A DNA stretch of 36,377 nucleotides from Planctomycetota bacterium (GTDB lineage: Bacteria; Planctomycetota; Phycisphaerae; WQYP01): contig JAJYZF010000039.1 of NCBI GenBank assembly GCA_021800165.1, positions 1-36,377 on the forward strand. Reading direction: 5' to 3'. The position numbers and the translations under genes were made by a program. Positions 25,873-35,086 of this stretch are shown piece after piece. A model generated the notes under the pieces. That model worked only from the letters and a program-made list of their open reading frames with translations, had not been told where the DNA came from and searched no databases. Positions within the stretch are counted from its first letter, which is position 1, and each line of letters begins with the position of its first letter.

Positions 25873-27474
25873 TTAACGCCCGGTTGCGGCCAAGAGGGCC
25901 TGCACCATGCCGGCAATATCATGTTGCGCCGCTTCCACCGTCGGCGGCCAATCGAAATTACGCAGAGCCTCACTGGTGATCGGCCCGATCGATAAACGCC
26001 TGGCCGCATGAACCATCGGCCGAATATGGTCCGGCAAGAGAGCGTGCAGGTTGCGAACTGTCGAGGCGCTGGTAAAGGTGATCCACTGAATCTCTCCAGC
26101 CGCCAGCGCCTCGATAACCTCCGACGGCAGTGCCGCCGGGGCGCGGGTCTGATAGATCGGCACATCCACAACTTTGGCCCCCCCGTGCTCCAATTGTTCG
26201 CGCAAGACCGGACGGGCAATATCCGCCCGCAGCAGCAATACTTTGCAACCCGAGAGCCCGCCAGGCCCAAAGTGCTGCCGCAGGCTGGCAGCGATTTTTT
26301 CACCGATGAATTCCTCCGGAAGGACGTCAGCCATGATGCCGATGCGTTCCAGCGCCGCAGCCGTAGCTGTGCCCACCGCCGCGACCTTGGCGGGTAGCGT
26401 CCGGCTGTCGAGGCCCAAGGTGCGCAGCCTGTTCCACGCCGCTTCCACGCCGTTGGCGCTGGTAAAAACCACACAATCCATGGTGGACATATTCTTTAAG
26501 GCCGCGTCCACCGTCGCCGTATCTTTCGAGTCCACAATTTCAATGGTGGGCGCTTCTAAGACCCTGGCCCCAAGCTGGGCCAACTGCCCGGTTAGCGCTC
26601 CCGCTTGCTGCCGAGTACGGGTTACCAGCACAGTGAGGCCGAACAACGGCCGCCGCTCAAACCAATTCAGACTCTCCCGCAGGCTCACTACTTGGCCTAT
26701 AACAGTAATCGCGGGTGCCTTGATCCCCGCCTGTTGGGCCTTTTGGGCAATATCCGCGACCACACCCACCACCACTTGCTGCTGAGGCAGTGTAGCCTGG
26801 CGAATAACCGCCGCGGGCGTTTGTCCCGAAAGTCCATAGCGCATCAAGGACGCACAGATTTCCGGCAGGTTTTTTACACCCATGTAAAACACCAACGTCC
26901 CTCCCAGTGCGGCCAGCGCCTGATAATTCACCCGTAGCGCGGTATCTTTGGCCTGCCCCTTATCCTGCTCGTGCCCCGTGATCAGGGTTACGGTACTGGT
27001 GATTTCCCGATGGGTGACGGGAATACCCGCATAGGCCGGGCCGGCTAGACCCGACGTAAGGCCGGGAATTACCGCAAATGGAATTCCCGCCGCCGCTAGA
27101 TATTGCCCCTCTTCGCCGCCACGCCCAAAAATATAAGGATCCCCGCCCTTGAGCCGCACCACCACGCCCTGCCCAGTTCCACGGCGCAATAAAAGTTTCC
27201 GTGCCTGCTCCACGAGCAGGTCGTTAATACGGTCCTGGGTGAGGGTATGATGGGACGCCGATTTTCCGACAAAAATCCGTTCACAGTCTCCCGGACAAAA
27301 ATCCAACAAGGCCCGGTTGGCCAGCGCATCGTAAATGACTACAGCGGCCCGCCGCAGCGCCGCAACGCCATTTTGCGTGAGCAGTCCGGGATCTCCAGGC
27401 CCAGCTCCCACCAAATATACCAGCGGATCCTCGGCGGACCGGCCTAATCTAAAGTCATATATATTTTCAGCCAA
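25873..27474 (-). CDS. Fused uroporphyrinogen-III C-methyltransferase / uroporphyrinogen-III synthase
   Basis: A 533-aa bifunctional protein. Residues about 17-260 are the SAM-dependent methyltransferase (CobA/SUMT) with VYLVGAGPGDPGLLT, VVRLKGGDPYIFGRGGEE and GIPVTHRE, which makes precorrin-2. Residues about 275-533 are uroporphyrinogen-III synthase (HemD) with the domain start LTVLVTRTRQQAG and the segments FTSANGVEA and ITFTSASTV. Together they close the tetrapyrrole ring and methylate it for siroheme or cobalamin. This fusion order is known in several phyla. The start is TTG 27474 with GGAAG about nine bases upstream, since the protein then begins 17 residues before the SAM loop. No other heme or cobalamin genes are in the window. 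Confidence 0.93.
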   Translation of the reverse strand: MAENIYDFRLGRSAEDPLVYLVGAGPGDPGLLTQNGVAALRRAAVVIYDALANRALLDFCPGDCERIFVGKSASHHTLTQDRINDLLVEQARKLLLRRGTGQGVVVRLKGGDPYIFGRGGEEGQYLAAAGIPFAVIPGLTSGLAGPAYAGIPVTHREITSTVTLITGHEQDKGQAKDTALRVNYQALAALGGTLVFYMGVKNLPEICASLMRYGLSGQTPAAVIRQATLPQQQVVVGVVADIAQKAQQAGIKAPAITVIGQVVSLRESLNWFERRPLFGLTVLVTRTRQQAGALTGQLAQLGARVLEAPTIEIVDSKDTATVDAALKNMSTMDCVVFTSANGVEAAWNRLRTLGLDSRTLPAKVAAVGTATAAALERIGIMADVLPEEFIGEKIAASLRQHFGPGGLSGCKVLLLRADIARPVLREQLEHGGAKVVDVPIYQTRAPAALPSEVIEALAAGEIQWITFTSASTVRNLHALLPDHIRPMVHAARRLSIGPITSEALRNFDWPPTVEAAQHDIAGMVQALLAATGR

Positions 27475-27697
27475 CGGATGAACTTCCAGCAGGCATGGGT
27501 ACCTAAAAAAAGGCCACTAACGCCGCCACAGCGGCCCAGCAACGCTGTAAGGGCTTCAAGCCGACACCCCGGCGACGGGGCCACCGGTTTTCTGGCCAAT
27601 CCACCGCCGCACGGCCATTATTATAGTATCGCATCTTGAAAGTTTCGAACGCTGGCTTGGAAATACTGCCACCCCACCACACAGTTTATCCATTTTA

Positions 27698-27706
27698 TGG
27701 TACAAT
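27698..27706 (+). promoter_or_regulatory. Extended -10 promoter giving a leaderless arfB transcript
   Basis: TGGTACAAT matches TGnTATAAT with one change. The expected start, seven bases after the hexamer, falls on the A of ATG 27713. No Shine-Dalgarno sequence precedes that ATG. Confidence 0.45.
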
Positions 27707-27712
27707 CACGCT

Positions 27713-28153
27713 ATGTTTACAAATAAAAACAATCTCCCCGGCGTTACACTGGCTCCGGGTATCTGGACCGACCGATCCGAATTACGCTTCGCTTTTTCCC
27801 GCTCGAGCGGCCCCGGCGGACAAAATGTCAATAAGGTGAACACCAAAACAGAATTGCGCGTTAATGCCCAGGCTATTCATGGCTTATCCGACACGGCCCT
27901 CAAACGCCTGACCAAGCTGGCAGGACGTCGGCTGACCGCCAATGGCGATATTCTGCTCATCAGCGAACGCCAGCGCACGCAGGAGGCCAATCGCACCGCC
28001 TGCCTGACGCGCTTGCGTGAAATGGTTTTCCTGGCCCAGGTGGAACCCATCCGGCGACGAAAGACGCGCCCCACACGCGGCAGCCAGGAGCGCAGAATTG
28101 AATCGAAAAAGATGCGCGGCCACATCAAACGGACACGCAGCGCTCAATGGTAA
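27713..28153 (+). CDS. arfB: Peptidyl-tRNA hydrolase ArfB (ribosome rescue)
   Basis: A 146-aa member of the class I release-factor family that lacks codon-recognition domains. The catalytic GGQ (residues 35-37) lies in SRSSGPGGQNVNKVNTK. The C-terminal tail is rich in Arg and Lys (RRKTRPTRGSQERRIESK), the part that enters the empty mRNA channel of stalled ribosomes in ArfB/YaeJ. It hydrolyses peptidyl-tRNA on ribosomes that lack a stop codon. No ribosome-binding site is visible, and a promoter sits so close that the mRNA is probably leaderless. It faces cobA-hemD divergently. rsfS, another ribosome factor, follows after 127 bases. Confidence 0.93.
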   Translation: MFTNKNNLPGVTLAPGIWTDRSELRFAFSRSSGPGGQNVNKVNTKTELRVNAQAIHGLSDTALKRLTKLAGRRLTANGDILLISERQRTQEANRTACLTRLREMVFLAQVEPIRRRKTRPTRGSQERRIESKKMRGHIKRTRSAQW

Positions 28154-28280
28154 AAGCGTTGCTGGATTACCACGCCATTTTCGACGAAACTATCAGCGGC
28201 CAGCCGGCACGGTGCCGGCGTGGTTGGGCGTAACATGAACGCCCGCGGAGCCGTGACGATTTCACGCATTGGAGCTACGG

Positions 28281-29189
28281 ATGAATTCGCAGTCTATGAG
28301 TACGCAGGAGTTGGCCGTTAGTCTGGCCGCAATGGCCGCGCAGACGCGATGCCGCGATGTGGTGGTGCTGGATATGCGCGGACGCTCGCCGGTAACCGAA
28401 TTTTTCGTTCTGGCCACCGGCACCTCCGACCGCCAAATGAGAACCGTCGGTGATGAACTTGCCGACCACGGAGCACAGTGCGGCTTTAAGCTGTTTCGGC
28501 GCAGCGGTGATGAATCCGCACATTGGATTGTGCTGGATTTTGTCGGCGTGGTGGCCCACATATTCAATGAATCCAGCAGAGCTTTTTATGATCTCGAAGC
28601 GCTCTGGGATGGCTGCCCACGGATCAACTGGCAACTCCTTGCCGAGTCCAACAACCCGGCGGCCGCGAGCATCGACGCCCGGCCCACCGCCGCACCAATG
28701 TCCGCCGCCGGTGTGGGAGCGACCACGGACACGACCGTATCCATAGATCCCGCGGTGCATGACCAGCCCACCGCTACTCCCCAGACCGCCGATATCGCCC
28801 AAGCCGAAATCATTGAGGAGACCGAAATCGAGCTTGTCGGTCAGGTCGTTGCAGTTCCCGGCCCCACGGCAATGCCGGAAGATTCCCAGCCACGGCCAAA
28901 GCGAAAGGCCGCTGTGGCCAAACCATCGGGCAAGCGTAGTGTTAAAAATAAACCTCGGCCAACCAAACCGAGTTTAACCAGGGCCACCGACAAGGCCAAA
29001 GCCAAGGCTCCCCCGGCTAAGCCGACCACCAGGAAAACCCGCGTCGCTGCCAAGACGGTGCGTACGCCTGCGAAAAGTCGTGCCAAAGCGGTCTCGGCGC
29101 GCCGACCCGCCACAGCCCCCGCACGGGGTACCGCCAAGCGCCGCACCGCGGCTAAAGCCAAGCCGAACGTACGGAGGAAAGCACGTTGA
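28281..29189 (+). CDS. rsfS: Ribosomal silencing factor RsfS with histone-H1-like C-terminal tail
   Basis: A 302-aa protein. Residues 1-120 are RsfS, which binds ribosomal protein uL14 and keeps the subunits apart when nutrients are low. Typical segments are DVVVLDMRGRSPVTEFFVLA, GTSDRQ, HWIVLDFVGVVAHIF and FYDLEALW. A Thr/Ala/acidic linker (about 121-203) and a very basic tail (205-302) follow. The tail is rich in Lys, Arg, Ala, Pro and Thr, like the C-terminus of histone H1 or bacterial H1-like proteins. RsfS alone is usually little more than 100 aa, so the tail more than doubles it. The start is ATG 28281 with GGAG six bases upstream. Its TGA overlaps the argS TTG start (TTGA). Confidence 0.92.
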   Translation: MNSQSMSTQELAVSLAAMAAQTRCRDVVVLDMRGRSPVTEFFVLATGTSDRQMRTVGDELADHGAQCGFKLFRRSGDESAHWIVLDFVGVVAHIFNESSRAFYDLEALWDGCPRINWQLLAESNNPAAASIDARPTAAPMSAAGVGATTDTTVSIDPAVHDQPTATPQTADIAQAEIIEETEIELVGQVVAVPGPTAMPEDSQPRPKRKAAVAKPSGKRSVKNKPRPTKPSLTRATDKAKAKAPPAKPTTRKTRVAAKTVRTPAKSRAKAVSARRPATAPARGTAKRRTAAKAKPNVRRKAR

Positions 29190-31201
29190 TTCCCATTGAG
29201 TCTATTCTGCGGCAACGATTTTCAACCGCCCTGGGTCTGGCCTTTGGCGCAGAGTTTGCGGACCAACCCATGATCAAGGCCGGTGACGAAAAGTTTGCGG
29301 ATTATCAATGCAACGCCGCCATGGCCTTGGGTAAAGAGCTGGGCTTGGCACCGCGTGCGGTGGCGGAAAAAATAATAGCCCATCTGGACATTTCCGATCT
29401 GTGCAGCGTGCCCCAAGTCGCCGGTCCGGGTTTTATTAACCTGCGGCTCAAACCTGAATGGGTAGCCCATCGTTTGGCCGAGCTTTTCTCTGATTCGGCG
29501 GAAAAGGTCCGCGGCGGGGTAGATCCGGTGGCCCAGAGCCAGACCGTGGTGGTGGATTACGCCGGTCCGAACATCGCCAAGGAAATGCACGTCGGACACC
29601 TGCGCAGCGCCATTTTGGGCGATGCCATCAGCCGAACGCTGAAATTTCTCGGCCATACCGTGGTTCGCCAGAATCATGTGGGGGATTTTGGCACACAATT
29701 CGGCATGTTGATTCGCCACGCCCAGGATCTCAAACTTCAAACCGATGATGCCACCGCCTCCAGGGCGCAAATCGCCGATCTGGATAGCTACTACAAAGAA
29801 GCGGCCCTGCGTGATAAAACCGATGCGGACTTTGCGCGTCAGGCTCGTCAGGCAGTGGTGGCCCTGCAACAACAGGATCCGCAGGCGACAGCCCTTTGGC
29901 ACTGGATTGTGGATGAAAGCCGGCGGCACGCACACGAACTTTTTACCATGTTGGGTGTACAACTTACCGATGCCGATGAGCGCGGCGAAAGCTTTTACCG
30001 CGAGCGCCTGGCGCCGGTGGTGGAACGCTTAAAATCCGCTTTTGCCTATGGGGGCAACGGCCCCGCCACGGGCATTGTGGAGGTGTTTGCCTCTGATTTA
30101 CACCAGGGTAACTCCGTCGATCTTACCGGCGTGCCGCCCCGAGATGCCGCCGAAGCACTGGGCGCACTGGCTGCGCCGGAAGGTATGCAGCGGGCGATGG
30201 AAGCGCGCAGCACCGCACCGGTAACCAGAGCTTTTGTGGCGGAATCTCAAGGTGCCACATGTGTTTTTTTGCCGGGCTTTGTGGATAAGGACAAAGCGCC
30301 GCTGCCTCTGATTATTCAAAAAAGTGATGGGGCTTATCTTTACGCGACGACTGATCTGGCGGCCCTCTATTTTCGTATCATCGAGAATAAAACCTCGCCG
30401 GAAGATCAAAGGCCCCTGGCTCAGGACTGGCATGCCGATCGGGTGATTTATGTCACCGATGCCCGGCAGAGCCAGCATTTCGCGATGGTCTTTGATACCC
30501 TGCGGGCCGCGCGGTGGGATATTCATCCGCAAAGCCATCAGCAGGTGCGGTTGGACCACGCCTCCTTCGGATCCATTCTTGGTGAAGACGGCAAACCGTT
30601 CAAAACGCGGTCCGGGGAATCCGTCAAGCTGCGTGACCTGCTGACCGAGGCTGTTAGCCGGGCCTCCGCGGTCATGCTGGAAAAAAATCCGGATCTTTCT
30701 CCCCAGGTCCGCGCGGCTGGTTCGCGGACGGTGGGCATTGGAGCCGTCAAATATGCGGATCTGAAGCAGGATCGCACCACCGACTACGCATTTTCGTGGG
30801 CGCGCATGTTGGCCCTGGAAGGAAATACCGGACCCTACTTGCAATACTGTTACACGCGCATTGGCAGCATATTCCGCAAAGCCGGCCTGACACCCGCGGA
30901 CATCGTCCGGCACGGTGAAGTAAAACTCAATGAGCCCCAGGAAATGGCGCTGGGCCGCAAGCTGCTGCAATTTCCCGCGGCGGTGGAAGCCGTGGAGCGG
31001 GAATTAAAGCCCCACCACTTGTGCAATTATTTGTATTCGCTGTGCTGTGCTTTTTCGGCATTTTACGAAGCCTGTCCCGTGGTCAAGGCCGCCGATGCCG
31101 ACCTGCGTACCAGCCGCCTGATACTCTGCGATCTTACCGCCACCATCCTGCGCCTTGGCCTCCACGATCTCTTGGGCATCGGCGTGCTGGAAGAGATGTA
31201 A
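29186..31201 (+). CDS. argS: Arginyl-tRNA synthetase
   Basis: A 671-aa class I synthetase that charges tRNA-Arg. The N-terminal Add-1-type domain is followed by DYAGPNIAKEMHVGHLRSA with the HIGH-type motif HVGH (about residues 135-138). Later come DARQSQHF, the KMSKS-region equivalent EDGKPFKTRSGE, and the DALR anticodon-binding domain (YCYTRIGSIFRKAG to the end). It is longer than the E. coli enzyme, with extra sequence in the catalytic half. The start is TTG 29186 with GGAGGA eight bases upstream and a four-base overlap with rsfS. A tRNA-Arg gene lies 3.9 kb downstream. Confidence 0.96.
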   Translation: MIPIESILRQRFSTALGLAFGAEFADQPMIKAGDEKFADYQCNAAMALGKELGLAPRAVAEKIIAHLDISDLCSVPQVAGPGFINLRLKPEWVAHRLAELFSDSAEKVRGGVDPVAQSQTVVVDYAGPNIAKEMHVGHLRSAILGDAISRTLKFLGHTVVRQNHVGDFGTQFGMLIRHAQDLKLQTDDATASRAQIADLDSYYKEAALRDKTDADFARQARQAVVALQQQDPQATALWHWIVDESRRHAHELFTMLGVQLTDADERGESFYRERLAPVVERLKSAFAYGGNGPATGIVEVFASDLHQGNSVDLTGVPPRDAAEALGALAAPEGMQRAMEARSTAPVTRAFVAESQGATCVFLPGFVDKDKAPLPLIIQKSDGAYLYATTDLAALYFRIIENKTSPEDQRPLAQDWHADRVIYVTDARQSQHFAMVFDTLRAARWDIHPQSHQQVRLDHASFGSILGEDGKPFKTRSGESVKLRDLLTEAVSRASAVMLEKNPDLSPQVRAAGSRTVGIGAVKYADLKQDRTTDYAFSWARMLALEGNTGPYLQYCYTRIGSIFRKAGLTPADIVRHGEVKLNEPQEMALGRKLLQFPAAVEAVERELKPHHLCNYLYSLCCAFSAFYEACPVVKAADADLRTSRLILCDLTATILRLGLHDLLGIGVLEEM

Positions 31202-31276
31202 ACCACGCCGGGCTTGCCGGCGAGTTCAGATCGGCCGCCGTATGCACGACCTGATCTGGTATTGGTTTAGGGGCCG

Positions 31277-32317
31277 CTATACGGTCGCAAACACGGGTAA
31301 ATCCAGACCATGTTGATGGCCTGATTGCAATTCGTGGGCGGCCAGACCGGCGATCATGGCGGCGTTATCCGTACAGAATTCCGGAGCCGGCAGAAAAACC
31401 TTCAGCCCCATTTCCTGGCCCAGGGCCAGCAATTTGCCGCGAATGGCTTCGTTGGCGGATACGCCACCACCCACAAGCAAAGCTTTGGCCGAGCGGTGTT
31501 CCAAGGCCCGACGGCACTTGGCCGCCAATACCTCCGCGGCCGTCTTTTGAAACGATGCGGCCACATCGGCCAGGGCCTGGCGGCTTAGCGCGGAGGCATC
31601 CCGCTGTATGCCCTTGCTGCCGTTTACATGATACAGCACCGCCGTTTTAAGCCCGCTGAACGAAAAATCCAATGATTCCCGTCCCAGCAAACTGGTGGGA
31701 AACTGGATGGCCGCAGGATCACCGGAACGGGCGAGTTGTTCCACCAGCGGCCCGCCGGGATATCCCAATTGTAGGATCTGCGCAACTTTATCGAACGCTT
31801 CGCCCACCGCATCATCAATGGTTGAGCCAATGCGGCAAAGTTGGGCAAATCCATCCATCCAATACATGGAGGTATGACCGCCGGAGATAACCAGCCCCAG
31901 TGCCGGCCACAGATCGGTCGGCGGCTGCACTTTTAGGCCTGCGCTATTTTGCAACCGGATCGCGTAGAGATGGGCATGAACATGATTCACACCGACCAGC
32001 GGCTTCTCCCACGCAAACGCCAAGGCCTTGGCTGCGGCCACCCCTACCAGCAGACACCCAATCAAGCCCGGACAATTGGCCACCCCCACGCCATCAAGCT
32101 CTTCGGCCGCCACACCCGCCTGTTCCATGGCCCGGGCGATCACGGCATTGAGGATTTCTAAATGGGCCCGCGCTGCGATTTCCGGCACCACTCCTCCATA
32201 TTTCGCATGCAGGTCGATCTGCGACCGCACCACTGTCGAACACACCCGCACCCCATCGGCCACCACCGCCGCCGAGGTTTCATCGCAGGTCGTTTCCAGG
32301 CCCAGCGTCATGCCCAT
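31277..32317 (-). CDS. tsaD: tRNA threonylcarbamoyladenosine biosynthesis protein TsaD
   Basis: A 346-aa ASKHA-fold enzyme that transfers the threonylcarbamoyl group to A37 of ANN-decoding tRNAs. It begins with LGLETTCDETSAAVV. The metal-binding HxxxH is His112 and His116 in NHVHAHL; GYPGGP and the ATP-binding ISGGHTSMY are present. The start is ATG 32317 with GGGAG seven bases upstream; an extra 14 codons upstream are unsupported. It is convergent with argS across 75 bases, where no clear terminator was seen. TsaB, TsaC and TsaE are not in the window. Confidence 0.95.
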   Translation of the reverse strand: MGMTLGLETTCDETSAAVVADGVRVCSTVVRSQIDLHAKYGGVVPEIAARAHLEILNAVIARAMEQAGVAAEELDGVGVANCPGLIGCLLVGVAAAKALAFAWEKPLVGVNHVHAHLYAIRLQNSAGLKVQPPTDLWPALGLVISGGHTSMYWMDGFAQLCRIGSTIDDAVGEAFDKVAQILQLGYPGGPLVEQLARSGDPAAIQFPTSLLGRESLDFSFSGLKTAVLYHVNGSKGIQRDASALSRQALADVAASFQKTAAEVLAAKCRRALEHRSAKALLVGGGVSANEAIRGKLLALGQEMGLKVFLPAPEFCTDNAAMIAGLAAHELQSGHQHGLDLPVFATV

Positions 32318-32547
32318 GAGTGCTCTCCCACGGCGACGGGACGACCGGCCGTCGGCCACCGAAACGTCATCCGGATTTGCATATCCATGAGAATCGGCCG
32401 GGGCCGAGCAGACGGCCGCACCACTGGAATGGCTTTCACCCTGGCCCTATTTTGGAGATCGGTACTAGCGCGATGCCGCTGGCCTGTTATGCTCCGCTTG
32501 CGTTTTAACGCGGCTAAATGGTCTTGGTGAGTCATGGTGTTGGTTTC

Positions 32548-32910
32548 TCATTGTTGCAGGGCGGCGGCCTGGCCGGGAGGGGCTAATAATTCCGGCAGCC
32601 GCTGGACAAAAAGTGATCGCGGCAGCACGGTATCCGCACCAGCCGCACTGGCCTGCTGCGCCAGCGCGGTTTGAACATGCGCGAAATAGGCCACGATGCG
32701 CGGCCGGGGCAGCGCATCGGCCGCCAAACCAATGGCGGCCAGCGCCTCTGGACCATCCATATCCACAATCAGCAGCGTCAGATCCCCTGCGTTCAGGAGC
32801 ATTGTAACGTCTTCCAGCCGACCAACGACACGCAGCGTAACTTGGGCCGCCCGGGCCGTGGCGGCGATCCGCGAGCGAAAAATCACATCGGGCACCAGAG
32901 CGGCAATCAT
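32548..32910 (-). CDS. Pseudo-receiver (response-regulator-like) protein
   Basis: A 120-aa protein with the alternating pattern of a receiver domain. A central strand LTLLIVDMDGPEALAAI resembles the phospho-acceptor strand (Asp49 or Asp51). A later strand RIVAYFAHV lacks the usual Thr/Ser. A last strand TVLPRS carries Arg where phosphorylatable receivers have Lys. The N-terminal acidic pair is reduced to a single Asp (VPD). The C-terminal helix ends in Ala/Gln. It probably has the receiver fold but is not phosphorylated in the standard way. The ATG start overlaps the FAH stop (ATGA), so the two are coupled. Function unknown. Confidence 0.7.
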   Translation of the reverse strand: MIAALVPDVIFRSRIAATARAAQVTLRVVGRLEDVTMLLNAGDLTLLIVDMDGPEALAAIGLAADALPRPRIVAYFAHVQTALAQQASAAGADTVLPRSLFVQRLPELLAPPGQAAALQQ

Positions 32911-33722
32911 CGGTCCCCCAGTTTTTCTTCCACCACCGGATTGGCCAACTCGCCAATGCCTTCAATCGTCGCCACCATCCGATCACCGGCCGCCAGCCAC
33001 ACCGGTGGATTACGGGCCATGCCCACCCCTTCGGGTGTGCCGGTGAGGATAACGGTACCAGCCAGGATGGTGGTCGAGCCGCTGAGAAATTCGATAATTT
33101 TTTCCACCGAAAAAATCATATCTTCGGTATTGGAACTTTGCATCACCCGACCATTCACGGTGGTGCGCAGCGCCAGATGGTTGGGATTGGCGATGGCCTG
33201 CGGGGTAACAATCACCGGTCCCAGCGGACAAAATGTGTCAAAACTTTTTCCCCGGCACCATTGCGATCCGCCCCATTGCTTTTGCCAGTCGCGGGCGGAA
33301 ACATCGTTGGCGATGGTGTAACCAAGGACGTAATCCAAAGCCTTAGCCGCGGGAACATTCCGGGCCGGTCGTCCGATGACCACCGCGAGTTCACATTCAA
33401 AATCCACCTGGGTGCTGGCCAGATGGCGGGGAATTTCCACCGGATCATTGGGATTTTGCAAGGCCCCGGGATTTTTGAAAAACACCACCGGAAACTCCGG
33501 AATTTTGGCCCCGGTCTCAGCGGCATGTCGGCGATAATTTAATCCGACACAAACAATGGCCCGCGGCACCACCGGAGCCAGCAGCTTTTTGACAGCCATT
33601 TTCTGCCGGGTCACGGTATAGTTGCCGCAGATGTCGCCTTCGATCCGCAGCGCCGTGCCATCCGCTTCCAATACCCCCTGCTGCGTATGCCCGACCGAAT
33701 CCAGGAAGCGAACGATTTTCAT
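32907..33722 (-). CDS. Fumarylacetoacetate hydrolase family protein
   Basis: A 271-aa protein with the FAH C-terminal fold. The first metal motif is in VDFECELAVVIG (two Glu), and a second Asp-containing motif lies in ANDVSARDWQ. The substrate-loop sequence VGLNYRRHAAETG and the late TGTPEGVG complete the pattern. Relatives are hydrolases, decarboxylases or isomerases of dicarbonyl acids in catabolism of aromatic compounds and sugars (for example ureidoglycolate lyase-like and 2-keto-3-deoxy-fuconate hydrolases). The start is ATG 33722 with GGAG eight bases upstream. The neighbouring Gfo/Idh/MocA gene suggests a sugar catabolic role, but this is inference. Confidence 0.92.
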   Translation of the reverse strand: MKIVRFLDSVGHTQQGVLEADGTALRIEGDICGNYTVTRQKMAVKKLLAPVVPRAIVCVGLNYRRHAAETGAKIPEFPVVFFKNPGALQNPNDPVEIPRHLASTQVDFECELAVVIGRPARNVPAAKALDYVLGYTIANDVSARDWQKQWGGSQWCRGKSFDTFCPLGPVIVTPQAIANPNHLALRTTVNGRVMQSSNTEDMIFSVEKIIEFLSGSTTILAGTVILTGTPEGVGMARNPPVWLAAGDRMVATIEGIGELANPVVEEKLGDR

Positions 33723-33814
33723 ACGATTTTCTCCAGCGGCCCATCAAGATCGCAAGATCAAGGAACCATCCATCAACCAAATTCACCACGCGTGGCCCGG
33801 CCCATTGCCGGCGG

Positions 33815-34966
33815 CTAAGGCTTCATGGCCCGCAACTTCACCCACGCCCGCTTACGCCAACTCTCCAAGCCGGCCTCCGCCAGTTGCACGCCCTTGGCAC
33901 CCTCCAGTAAATTCCACCGGAACGGTTCATCCCGGACCACGTGCCTTAAAAATAACTCCCACTGATATTTGAAGGCATTATCAAAAACGCGCTGCCCCGG
34001 CACGTCCGACCAACTGTTAAAATGATTCAACGGACTGTCGATATCCGGGTTCCACACCGCGCGCGGCGTGCTGTTCATCTGCTGAATGACACAATGCCGC
34101 AGTCCGGCGACCGCGGATCCCTGGGTGCCATCCACCTGCAGCGTCAACAAATCATCGCGCCGAACCCGCACCGTCCAGGAGCTGTTAAACTGACAAATCA
34201 CGCCGTTGGCCAGTTCAAAGGTGGCATACGCGGCATCATCCGCCGTACATTTATATGCCTGGCCGGCTTCATCATAGCGCTGCGGCAGATGCGTGGCTCC
34301 CAGACAAGACACCGCCGAGATCGGTCCAAATAAATTATCGATGAGGTAACGCCAATGACAGAGCATATCCAAAATGATGCCCCCGCCATCTTCCTTGCGG
34401 TAATTCCAACTGGGCCGCTGCGCGGCGATGGCCCCGCCGTCAAAAACCCAATAGCCGAATTCGCCTCGCACGGAAAGGATTTTTCCAAAAAAGCCCGTAT
34501 CGATCAACTGCTTGAGCTTTAGGATACCGGGTAGAAAAAGTTTATCCTGCACGACCGCGTTTTTTACCCCCTGGCGATGCGCCAGACGAAACAATTCCAC
34601 GGCCTCCCGCGAAGTGGTGGCCACGGGCTTTTCGCAATAAACATGCTTCCCCGAGGCAATGGCCTGCTTGGCGGCGGTGAACCGGCGATCCGTGGTCTGG
34701 GCATCAAAATAAACACTGTAGTCCGTATTTTTCAGCACCGCCGGCAAATCGGTAGTCCACGCCTTGAGGCCATTTTGTGCCGCCAATTGTTCCAGTTTGG
34801 CCGCATTTCGGCCCACCAGAATAGGATCGGGCATGATGGTTTCAGAATCACTGATTTTAACGCCGCCCTGCTTGATGATGGCCATGATGGATCTGGAGAG
34901 ATGTTGATTGGCCCCCATGCGTCCCGTGACGCCATTCATGATAATACCTACACGATGCGTTTTCAT
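33815..34966 (-). CDS. Gfo/Idh/MocA family oxidoreductase
   Basis: A 383-aa NAD(P)-dependent oxidoreductase. The N-terminal Rossmann segment VGIIMNGVTGRMGANQHL is followed by the family motif SGKHVYCEKPVATT with its catalytic-type Lys. The C-terminal half has GGGIILDMLCHWRYLID, the helix with the conserved His. Such enzymes oxidise or reduce sugars, inositols and their derivatives. The start is ATG 34966, about 13 bases after AGGAG. A further 65 codons are open upstream, but they read antisense through the tRNA-Arg gene and are rejected. First of a minus-strand group with the FAH and pseudo-receiver genes. Confidence 0.93.
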   Translation of the reverse strand: MKTHRVGIIMNGVTGRMGANQHLSRSIMAIIKQGGVKISDSETIMPDPILVGRNAAKLEQLAAQNGLKAWTTDLPAVLKNTDYSVYFDAQTTDRRFTAAKQAIASGKHVYCEKPVATTSREAVELFRLAHRQGVKNAVVQDKLFLPGILKLKQLIDTGFFGKILSVRGEFGYWVFDGGAIAAQRPSWNYRKEDGGGIILDMLCHWRYLIDNLFGPISAVSCLGATHLPQRYDEAGQAYKCTADDAAYATFELANGVICQFNSSWTVRVRRDDLLTLQVDGTQGSAVAGLRHCVIQQMNSTPRAVWNPDIDSPLNHFNSWSDVPGQRVFDNAFKYQWELFLRHVVRDEPFRWNLLEGAKGVQLAEAGLESWRKRAWVKLRAMKP

Positions 34967-35086
34967 ATCGGATTGATCGCTCCTGTAAAACAGCCTGCCG
35001 AATTTTAACCACGCAGGCCATAAAAGAAAAACGGGCCGGGGCGTTTGGACGAAGCTCTCAAGTTCTGTTAGCATATTGGTTCGCTC

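Noticed and set aside
25695-26474. Long open frame upstream of thrC in the same frame
   Set aside because: It lies inside the cobA-hemD gene, is rich in Arg, Trp and Ser as expected for a shadow frame, and lacks any threonine synthase similarity.
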